A DNA stretch of 5,746 nucleotides, from NCBI GenBank assembly GCA_963658405.1, contig CAVKQI010000125.1:1-5746 (forward strand). Direction: 5' to 3'. Shown here piece after piece: positions 1 to 4,196 of the stretch. The first letter of the stretch is position 1, and the number at the start of each line of letters is the position of its first letter. The position numbers and the translations under genes are program-made. Under the pieces are notes generated by a model. It did no database searches. It saw only the letters and a list, made by a program, of their open reading frames with translations, and was not told the origin of the DNA. This DNA comes from CAG-791 sp963658405 (GTDB lineage Bacteria; Bacillota; Clostridia; Lachnospirales; Lachnospiraceae).

Positions 1-1
1 C

Positions 2-76
2 TTCGGAAAGACCTTAGGCGGCAACGTGGGCGCCAGCCTGGGAAGAGGCATTATCGGAACATTATTTAAAAAGTGA
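2..76 (+). CDS. C-terminal end of an upstream gene, probably a HerA-like/DUF853 ATPase (partial)
   Basis: An open frame runs in from the left edge and ends at TGA 74-76, leaving 24 visible residues. The tail is glycine-rich and basic, with the pattern GKTLGGNVGASLGRG followed by IIGTLFKK. DUF853/HerA-like helicase proteins (the YjgR family) typically end in such a Gly-rich stretch with a GR..xRGxLGxLF-like finish, so this is the best guess. No catalytic motif is visible, so the assignment rests on the tail alone. It has no obvious role in the Tad system. It is separated from that operon by about 515 nt holding a terminator-like hairpin and a new promoter, so it is probably a separate transcription unit. 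Confidence 0.55.
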   Translation, partial: FGKTLGGNVGASLGRGIIGTLFKK

Positions 77-77
77 G

Positions 78-170
78 GTAGCAATTCAGAGCCCATTCGC
101 AAAAATGGGCTCGTTAATGCAAGCATTACTCGCACATTTTTTGCAAATTTGCCTGGCTCTGAATCGTTAC
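78..170. repeat. Large imperfect inverted repeat (intergenic hairpin element)
   Basis: The arms GTAGCAATTCAGAGCC (78-93) and GGCTCTGAATCGTTAC (155-170) pair at 14 of 16 positions. Inside them, 95-105 can pair with 137-148, so the element folds into one long imperfect stem. Smaller alternatives are also present: GCCCATT/AATGGGC (91-97 with 104-110), TAATGC/GCATTA (115-120 with 123-128) and the perfect palindrome GCAAATTTGC (143-152). It starts 1 nt after the stop codon of the upstream gene. It may act as a bidirectional terminator or be a dispersed small repeat of the kind common in Lachnospiraceae intergenic regions. The structure is clear; the function is inferred. Confidence 0.65.
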
Positions 171-245
171 AAAGGGAGGAGACATCCACCGGCTTGCTCC
201 GCGCATCACGATTTTATGATCTTTTACACCGCATTCTTTTATCTG

Positions 246-275
246 AAAAAAGGGATTGACAGTCCCTTTTTTTTT
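246..275 (+). terminator. Intrinsic terminator-like hairpin with T9 tract
   Basis: GGGA (252-255) pairs with TCCC (263-266), flanked by A6 (246-251) against T6 (267-272), and T continues to 275. With a short loop around 256-262 this is a typical rho-independent hairpin. The A tract on the other side could make it work in both directions. It would stop transcription from the upstream gene. The loop also forms the -35 box of the next promoter, so the two signals share bases. The GC part of the stem is only 4 bp, which makes it moderate in strength. Confidence 0.65.
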
Positions 276-285
276 AACGTATAAT
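256..285 (+). promoter_or_regulatory. Consensus sigma-A promoter of the tad operon
   Basis: Both hexamers match the housekeeping consensus exactly: TTGACA at 256-261 and TATAAT at 280-285, with an 18-nt spacer containing a T9 run. Transcription would begin near A292. The promoter faces the tad genes, and tadV begins about 300 nt downstream, giving a long structured leader. The -35 box lies in the loop of the terminator hairpin at 246-275. No comparable promoter was seen closer to tadV. Confidence 0.8.
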
Positions 286-292
286 CAGGTCA

Positions 293-309
293 CATCGCTG
301 AGGGCGATG
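293..309 (+). promoter_or_regulatory. Small 5' leader hairpin at the predicted transcript start
   Basis: CATCGC (293-298) pairs perfectly with GCGATG (304-309) around a 5-nt loop. It would be the first structure in the transcript from the 256-285 promoter. Its 3' arm shares bases 307-309 with the 5' arm of the following hairpin (307-366), so both cannot form fully at once. That arrangement is compatible with an attenuation switch, which is inference. I do not recognise it as a known riboswitch. Confidence 0.5.
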
Positions 310-377
310 GATTTACCATTCTATATTTTCAGAGACGACAGGCGTTCTGTCTGCCGTAAATTCCATTTTTTTATTTT
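307..377 (+). terminator. Second hairpin with T-rich tract in the tad leader (possible attenuator or small RNA end)
   Basis: ATGGATTTAC (307-316) pairs with GTAAATTCCAT (356-366) with a single bulged T361, forming about 10 bp. An inner hairpin, GACAG (337-341) with CTGTC (347-351), sits in the loop. The 3' arm is followed directly by T7-A-T4 (366-377). This resembles an intrinsic terminator placed within the transcript from the 256-285 promoter. It would either yield a short RNA of about 80-85 nt or attenuate the tad operon. The stem is A/T-rich and bulged, so termination may be partial. Confidence 0.5.
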
Positions 378-448
378 AAGTTTAATATCTGCATTCGTTT
401 TGTAACTGCCGGTTTTGACGGTGTTTTATCTGTGGCAGAAAGAGGTAA

Positions 449-484
449 GTTAAAAATAAATGCCTGATGCCATTTATTTTTAAC
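449..484. repeat. Leader hairpin A, copy 1 of an operon-flanking repeat
   Basis: GTTAAAAATAAATG (449-462) and CATTTATTTTTAAC (471-484) are perfect reverse complements around an 8-nt loop. The same element recurs at 5687-5722 after tadC with no gaps in the alignment. Two stem positions change in a compensatory way: A452/T481 becomes T/A, and T457/A476 becomes G/C. It may act as an RNA hairpin or as a DNA palindrome bound by a regulator; the sequence does not decide. Confidence 0.7.
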
Positions 485-514
485 GTCATGGATGCCGCAG
501 GCGTCATCCATGAC
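485..514. repeat. Leader hairpin B carrying the recurrent GCCGCAGGCGTCAT motif
   Basis: GTCATGGATG (485-494) pairs perfectly with CATCCATGAC (505-514), closing a 10-nt loop CCGCAGGCGT. The 14-nt string at 494-507 recurs, exactly or nearly, in the tadB-tadC gap (4087-4100), after tadC (5733-5746), and on the minus strand in the cpaF-tadB gap (3297-3310). It directly abuts hairpin A, and the pair A+B appears again in the same order at the right edge of the window. Confidence 0.7.
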
Positions 515-524
515 AGATCACATC

Positions 525-551
525 GGAGAATTCGCCTACGCGAAATTCTCC
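525..551. repeat. Leader hairpin C
   Basis: GGAGAATTCGC (525-535) pairs with GCGAAATTCTCC (540-551) with one bulged A545 and a CTAC loop. Its loop region CGCCTACG (533-540) is identical to the octamer at 3301-3308 before tadB, linking it to the same loose hairpin family. The role is unknown. It lies 40 nt before the tadV start codon, so it could affect mRNA stability or translation. Confidence 0.6.
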
Positions 552-556
552 TCATG

Positions 557-578
557 CTGTCGCGGCAGGCTGCGACAG
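557..578. repeat. Leader hairpin D adjacent to the tadV ribosome binding site
   Basis: CTGTCGC (557-563) pairs perfectly with GCGACAG (572-578) around an 8-nt loop GGCAGGCT. It ends three bases before the Shine-Dalgarno sequence GAGG (582-585) of tadV. The stem does not include the ribosome binding site, so it would leave it exposed or hold it just outside a structured leader. It is the last of four tandem hairpins in the 449-578 block. Confidence 0.55.
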
Positions 579-590
579 AAAGAGGAAACT

Positions 591-1016
591 ATGACGGAAC
601 GGGATTTTCTGCTCCTTTTGCTGGTGACCGGTGCTATGATTACGGATCTGCGAAAGGGGAAAATTTACAATTTCTGGATCCTGCCGGCTTTTCCCGCCGG
701 TATTGCCCTGCGCCTTATCCAGGGCGGCATCCGCGGGATGCCTGTATTTTTCTTATCTGTTCTGTTGGCTTTCTGTCTTCTCTATCCGATCTATCTGATT
801 GGGGGGATCGGCGCCGGAGACGTAAAGCTCTTTATGGCGATCGCCGCCTGCCTTTCTCCTGTTTCGGTTTTTCACTGCATCATCGCCGCCTTTCTGATCG
901 GCGGTTTCCTGTCTCTTCTTTTTCTCATCAAAGAAAAAAATCTGCAAGGTCATATCCATTTTGCCGTGCCTGTCGGTTTCGGTGTCATCTTATTTCTGGG
1001 GGGATTTTATTCATGA
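591..1016 (+). CDS. tadV: TadV/CpaA-type prepilin peptidase (A24 family)
   Basis: This 141-residue polytopic membrane protein is an A24 aspartic prepilin peptidase, which would cleave the leader of Flp pilins and pseudopilins at the cytoplasmic membrane face. The two expected catalytic aspartates are present: D19 in TDLRKGKIYN and D77 in the GxGDxKL motif (GAGDVKL, 74-80). Hydrophobic segments lie near 5-20, 28-43, 50-70, 83-113 and 125-140. Like other Tad peptidases it lacks the N-terminal methyltransferase domain of PilD. The start at 591 is chosen because AAAGAGG (579-585) sits 5 nt upstream and the protein then begins with MTERDF. The frame is open back to 492, but that stretch encodes hairpins C and D and is not family-like. 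Its TGA overlaps the next ATG (ATGA, 1013-1016), indicating translational coupling. It is the first gene of the operon. Confidence 0.9.
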   Translation: MTERDFLLLLLVTGAMITDLRKGKIYNFWILPAFPAGIALRLIQGGIRGMPVFFLSVLLAFCLLYPIYLIGGIGAGDVKLFMAIAACLSPVSVFHCIIAAFLIGGFLSLLFLIKEKNLQGHIHFAVPVGFGVILFLGGFYS

Positions 1017-2032
1017 ACAACAATTTTGTGGCTATCTACGATGATGAGATGAATTATGCCTGTCATCTCATGGAGTATCTGAAATCCAAAAACGGATTTC
1101 CGCTGGAGGTCTATGTCTTTTCCGACATCAACAGACTGCTGCGCCGGGAAATGATGGAGCGAACGGTGCTGTTGGTAGTGGCAGAATCTGAATATTCCCA
1201 TCGGGTGGCAGAGGCCGGCTTTTCCAATATTCTGATTCTCAATGAGAGCGACCGTTATCTGGGAGAGGAGCCGGAAAATATCAGCAAATATCAGTCCATG
1301 GAGTCTATCGCCCGCAAGATCCGGGAGAAAACGGCGCAGTACATAACGGATGCCGAGGATGTGATCCTGCCGGGGATCCGGCATAAAAACATCATGAAGA
1401 TCATAGGCATCTACACGCCGATACGCCGCTGCCTGCAGACGACCTTTTCTCTGACATTAGGGCAGCTGCTGGCGGCCAGAGCCAAGGTGCTGTATCTGAA
1501 TTTTGAGAATTTTTCCGGTTTTGATTACATGATGGACCGCAGCTTTCGGGGATCGGTCAGCGACCTTCTCTACTATAACGAGTGCGCCAGGGAAAAACTG
1601 GCAGGGCAGCTGGATATGATGGTGGAAAACCTGAACGGCCTGCATTTTATCCCCCCGATGAAGACCTTTGTGGAACTGCGGGCCGTGCAGAGTCAGCAAT
1701 GGCTGGAGCTGTTTCATACTATCGAGCGGGTGACAGATTATGAATACCTGATCCTGGATCTGACAGAGGCCATGGACGGCCTGTTCAGCATTCTGCGGGA
1801 GTGTTCTGTGATCTACACACTGACCCGGGCGGATGGTTTTTCCGCGGCGAAGATCAAGGAGTATGAGCTGACCTTAAAAGATACCCATTTTGAGGATCTG
1901 TGCGTCAAGACCAGGCGCTGGCAGATTCCCATTTTCAAGGAACTGCCTTCCAGGCTGGAGAATCTGACCCACGGAGATCTGGCAGACTACATCCGAAGAC
2001 TGATGGAGGATGAACGGTATGGAATCCTATGA
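1013..2032 (+). CDS. tadZ: TadZ/CpaE-like atypical ParA/MinD ATPase
   Basis: This protein of 339 residues occupies the TadZ/CpaE position between the peptidase and CpaF. These proteins help place the Tad machine in the cell. Residues 1-120 look like a divergent receiver-type domain with alternating strands and helices (VAIYDDE, TVLLVVAE, NILILNE). Residues 128-339 look like a ParA/MinD fold. The P-loop region, I131-G132-I-Y-T-P-I-R-R-C-L-Q-T143-T144, has TT at the end but no lysine and none of the usual glycines after G132. The next strand reads VLYLNFE (159-165), with N where an Asp is common. YLILDL (245-250, D249) matches a Walker B-like strand. A GGGGG run about 9 nt upstream supports ATG 1013. 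The frame is open back to 467, but that part is out of phase over tadV and is not real. The gene overlaps cpaF by 14 nt. Confidence 0.82.
   Translation: MNNNFVAIYDDEMNYACHLMEYLKSKNGFPLEVYVFSDINRLLRREMMERTVLLVVAESEYSHRVAEAGFSNILILNESDRYLGEEPENISKYQSMESIARKIREKTAQYITDAEDVILPGIRHKNIMKIIGIYTPIRRCLQTTFSLTLGQLLAARAKVLYLNFENFSGFDYMMDRSFRGSVSDLLYYNECAREKLAGQLDMMVENLNGLHFIPPMKTFVELRAVQSQQWLELFHTIERVTDYEYLILDLTEAMDGLFSILRECSVIYTLTRADGFSAAKIKEYELTLKDTHFEDLCVKTRRWQIPIFKELPSRLENLTHGDLADYIRRLMEDERYGIL
2005..2021 (+). promoter_or_regulatory. Ribosome binding site that decides the cpaF start
   Basis: GGAGG at 2005-2009 lies immediately against ATG 2010, which is too close to serve it, but 9 nt from ATG 2019, which is ideal spacing. 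The cpaF start is therefore placed at 2019 (MESYEE) and not at 2010. The site lies inside the end of tadZ, so translation of the two genes is probably coupled. Confidence 0.7.
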
Positions 2033-3248
2033 GGAAATCAGAGAGCGGATCCACAATACCATCCTGGAGCGAATCGACTTTTCCAGAGAGGTACCGGATG
2101 AGGAAGTGCTGGATCTTATTGATGAGACGGTGGTAGAGGCCGCCAAGGCGGATAATCTGCGGCTGGAGCAGATGAAGCTGCTGCGCAGAGAGCTTTATTA
2201 TGCGATCCGCAAGCTGGATGTACTGCAGGAAATTCTGGATGACGGGGAGATTACTGAGATCATGATCAACGGCAAGGATCATGTTTTCGTGGAAAAGGAG
2301 GGAAAGATTCTTCCCTATCCACAGCATTTTACCTCCGGGGAGAAGCTGGAGGACGTGATACAGCAGATAGTGGCAGCCTGCAACCGGGTGGTAAATACCT
2401 CTTCGCCCATCGTGGATGCCAGACTGGAGGACGGCAGCCGCGTCAATGTGGTATTGCCGCCGATCGCTTTAAACGGTCCTATTGTGACCATACGGCGATT
2501 TCCGGAGGAGCCTATCCGTATGCGGGATCTGCTGGCCTGGGAGTCCCTTTCGGAGGAGACGGCCCGGTTTCTGGAAAAGGCAGTGAAGGCCGGGTACAAC
2601 ATTTTCATCAGCGGTGGGACAGGTTCCGGAAAGACGACATTTTTAAACGCCCTCTCCGAGTTCGTCCCGGCATCAGAGAGAATCATCACCATCGAGGACA
2701 ATGCGGAGCTGCAGATCCAGCACGTGGAGAATCTGGTTCGCCTGGAGGCCAGAAATGCCAATATGGAGGGGTGCAGGGAGATCACGATCCGTGATCTGAT
2801 CCGCACATCCCTTCGCATGCGCCCTGACCGCATTATCGTCGGCGAAGTCAGAGGTGCAGAGAGCATCGACATGATACAGGCCATGAATACCGGACACGAC
2901 GGTTCCATGTCCACCGGTCATGCCAACAGCACCGGAGATATGTTAAGACGCCTGGAGACCATGATCATGATGGGCATGGATCTGCCGGTCAGTGCGATCC
3001 GGGGGCAGCTGGCCTCTGGTATTGACCTGATCGTGCATCTGGGGCGTCTTCGGGACCGCAGCAGGAGATTATTGGAAATTGCAGAGGTGATCGGGTTGGA
3101 AGATGGACAGATCCGGCTTTCCACGCTGTATCAGTTTGAAGAGACCGGAGAGCAGGAGAACGGGCGCATCGAGGGAATCTGGCGCCGGAAATCTCTCCTG
3201 CAGCATCAGGGAAAACTGGAGGCAGCGGGACTGCCGCCGGAAAAATAG
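2019..3248 (+). CDS. cpaF: CpaF/TadA-type secretion ATPase
   Basis: A protein of 409 residues in the type II/IV secretion ATPase superfamily (T2SSE/VirB11-like), the CpaF/TadA motor of Tad pili. It forms a cytoplasmic hexamer that powers pilin extrusion through TadB/TadC. All nucleotide-handling motifs are intact: Walker A GGTGSGKT (199-206, K205), the Asp box ITIEDNAEL (224-231), Walker B RIIVGEVRG (271-279, E276), and the His box TGHDGSMSTGHANS (291-304, H293 and H301). The N-terminal part (1-170) holds the usual helical region and the EILDDGEITEIMING segment that begins the N-terminal domain. The C-terminal tail, with the NGRIEGIW element, matches the family, so the gene appears full length. 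It starts within tadZ and stops with TAG, 74 nt before tadB. It is probably a functional motor. Confidence 0.95.
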   Translation: MESYEEIRERIHNTILERIDFSREVPDEEVLDLIDETVVEAAKADNLRLEQMKLLRRELYYAIRKLDVLQEILDDGEITEIMINGKDHVFVEKEGKILPYPQHFTSGEKLEDVIQQIVAACNRVVNTSSPIVDARLEDGSRVNVVLPPIALNGPIVTIRRFPEEPIRMRDLLAWESLSEETARFLEKAVKAGYNIFISGGTGSGKTTFLNALSEFVPASERIITIEDNAELQIQHVENLVRLEARNANMEGCREITIRDLIRTSLRMRPDRIIVGEVRGAESIDMIQAMNTGHDGSMSTGHANSTGDMLRRLETMIMMGMDLPVSAIRGQLASGIDLIVHLGRLRDRSRRLLEIAEVIGLEDGQIRLSTLYQFEETGEQENGRIEGIWRRKSLLQHQGKLEAAGLPPEK

Positions 3249-3255
3249 CCCTGAA

Positions 3256-3284
3256 CGCAAATCGAATCAAAGATTCGCTTTGCG
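3256..3284. repeat. Strong hairpin in the cpaF-tadB gap
   Basis: CGCAAATCGAATC (3256-3268) pairs with GATTCGCTTTGCG (3272-3284) at 12 of 13 positions around an AAA loop. It begins 7 nt after the cpaF stop codon. There is no T tract after it, so it is unlikely to terminate transcription. It is more likely an mRNA stability or processing element, which is inference. Confidence 0.65.
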
Positions 3285-3312
3285 ATTCCTCCGGCGAGGA
3301 CGCCTACGGAAT
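3285..3312 (+). promoter_or_regulatory. Second gap hairpin that can mask a tadB ribosome binding site
   Basis: Two exclusive folds are visible. In one, ATTCC (3285-3289) pairs with GGAAT (3308-3312) and GGCG (3293-3296) with CGCC (3301-3304). In the other, TCCTC (3287-3291) pairs with GAGGA (3296-3300), hiding the only Shine-Dalgarno candidate for ATG 3311. The minus strand of 3297-3310 carries a variant (11 of 14) of the motif in leader hairpin B. Confidence 0.5.
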
Positions 3313-3322
3313 GGAGATTAGT

Positions 3323-4072
3323 ATGAAGAAATTAAGAAAGGGAGCAGTCGTCATCAAAAAAGATCGGCAGACTCTTTTGTATGCAGCAGAGGCTGCGGGA
3401 ATTCTGGTCTTTATTGCGCTTTTCTTTTATCGGTCCCTGCTGGCCATACTTTTTCTGCTGCCCATGCTGTGGCCGATCTGTCGGCGCTGCATGAGAAGAG
3501 CCGAGGAAAAGAAGAACAAGGAGATGACAGAGCAGTTCAAGGAGGCCATGAACAGCATACTGACCTCTCTGAAGGCAGGCTATTCACCGGAAAATGCCTT
3601 TCGGGAGTGCGTCACGGAAATGGCATTTCTCTTCGGACAGCGGAGCATGATCTGCAGGGAGATGACCCAGATCAGCAAAGGCATGGACAATCATATCGCG
3701 CTGGAAAAGCTGCTCCTGGAGTTCGGAAACCGCAGCAAAATACCGGATATTCAGGAATTTGCCCAGGTGTTCTCCATCGCCAAACGGGGAGGCGGAAAAA
3801 TGACGGAGATACTGGAGAGAACCATCGCGCTGCTGCAGGACCGCATGGAGACCGAAAAGGAAATCAATCTGATGATCAGTGCCAAAAAGATGGAACAGCG
3901 GATCATGGATGCCGTCCCTTTTCTGATCGTCTTTTATGTGGGCATCACCTCCAGAGGCTTTTTTGATTCCCTCTACCACAATCCCAAAGGAATCCTGATC
4001 ATGAGCGTTTGCCTGGGCGTCTATATGGCCGCCTTTACCTGGTCGGAAAAGATCGTGGAGATACAGATGTGA
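3323..4072 (+). CDS. tadB: TadB-type pilus platform protein (T2SF family)
   Basis: This 249-residue inner-membrane protein is one of the two GspF/T2SF-type platform subunits of the Tad machine, the membrane partner of CpaF. Two hydrophobic segments lie near 19-36 and 38-55. A cytoplasmic T2SF helical domain follows at about 65-195, with QFKEAMNSILTSLKAGYSPE (71-90) and SIAKRGGGKMTEILERT (151-167) typical of the family. Two C-terminal membrane segments lie near 197-213 and 223-241. It is shorter than many proteobacterial TadB proteins, mainly at the N terminus. ATG 3323 is preferred because GGAG (3313-3316) lies 6 nt upstream. ATG 3311, four codons earlier, is an alternative served by GAGGA (3296-3300), which can be hidden in a hairpin. 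The stop is TGA 4070-4072, with a 121-nt gap before tadC. Confidence 0.88.
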   Translation: MKKLRKGAVVIKKDRQTLLYAAEAAGILVFIALFFYRSLLAILFLLPMLWPICRRCMRRAEEKKNKEMTEQFKEAMNSILTSLKAGYSPENAFRECVTEMAFLFGQRSMICREMTQISKGMDNHIALEKLLLEFGNRSKIPDIQEFAQVFSIAKRGGGKMTEILERTIALLQDRMETEKEINLMISAKKMEQRIMDAVPFLIVFYVGITSRGFFDSLYHNPKGILIMSVCLGVYMAAFTWSEKIVEIQM

Positions 4073-4193
4073 GGGGATGGCAGGCAGCCGCAGGCGTGAT
4101 CTTGTGGGTATAATTTTATTTTATAAAACTGTCCACGCGTATTTGCAGAAGGCTGCACCCGGAAAAGACCGCAAACAGAAGAAAGGAGGATAT
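4073..4193 (+). promoter_or_regulatory. Structured tadB-tadC gap with repeat fragment and weak promoter-like box
   Basis: This 121-nt gap holds three things. GCCGCAGGCGTGAT (4087-4100) matches 13 of 14 bases of the leader hairpin B motif. TATAAT (4109-4114) looks like a -10 box but has no recognisable -35 at the right distance. TTTTAT (4114-4119) pairs with ATAAAA (4123-4128), flanked by GTGG (4104-4107) with CCAC (4133-4136). The frame of tadC is open back to 4077, but ATG 4077 has no spaced Shine-Dalgarno. A weak internal promoter or a hairpin-repeat remnant is possible. Confidence 0.4.
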
Positions 4194-4196
4194 ATG
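4182..4196 (+). promoter_or_regulatory. Strong ribosome binding site deciding the tadC start
   Basis: AAAGGAGGA (4182-4190) is a near-perfect Shine-Dalgarno sequence, with GGAGG 4 nt from ATG 4194. It fixes the tadC start at MWKN and not at ATG 4077, 39 codons upstream in the same frame. Unlike the first three genes, tadC therefore has its own strong initiation site and does not depend on overlap coupling. Confidence 0.8.

Noticed and set aside
171..261. AAAGGGAGGAG (171-181) as a ribosome binding site for a short peptide starting at TTG 194
   Set aside because: Spacing of about 13 nt, a rare start codon, and only about 22 codons running into the terminator hairpin. No homology is recognisable.
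292..366. Known riboswitch (c-di-GMP-I/II, fluoride, preQ1, THF) in the leader
   Set aside because: The conserved cores of these classes as I know them are not present, so only an unclassified structured leader is claimed.
460..483. Mini-ORF MPDAIYF inside hairpin A, and a similar one (MPDGISFKLELMP) from 5698 in copy 2
   Set aside because: The Shine-Dalgarno candidate before the first is about 14 nt away. The similarity follows from the repeat itself, and the peptide differs in length, so coding is unlikely.
467..1012. Frame extending the TadZ reading frame 182 codons upstream
   Set aside because: It runs out of phase through the hairpins and across tadV, is arginine- and cysteine-rich with no family match, and ATG 1013 has a good ribosome binding site.
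2315..2914. Minus-strand open frame of 199 codons inside cpaF
   Set aside because: It is the antisense shadow of a strongly conserved ATPase gene. Its protein has no recognisable domain and there is no promoter context.
3904..3916. CATGGATGCCG within tadB matching part of leader hairpin B
   Set aside because: It encodes conserved-looking IMDAVPF in frame, lacks the partner arm, and an 11-nt match is likely chance.
4077..4193. 39-codon N-terminal extension of TadC
   Set aside because: ATG 4077 has its G-rich stretch at zero spacing, whereas ATG 4194 has AAAGGAGGA just upstream and is followed at once by a membrane segment. The extension overlaps repeat-like sequence.
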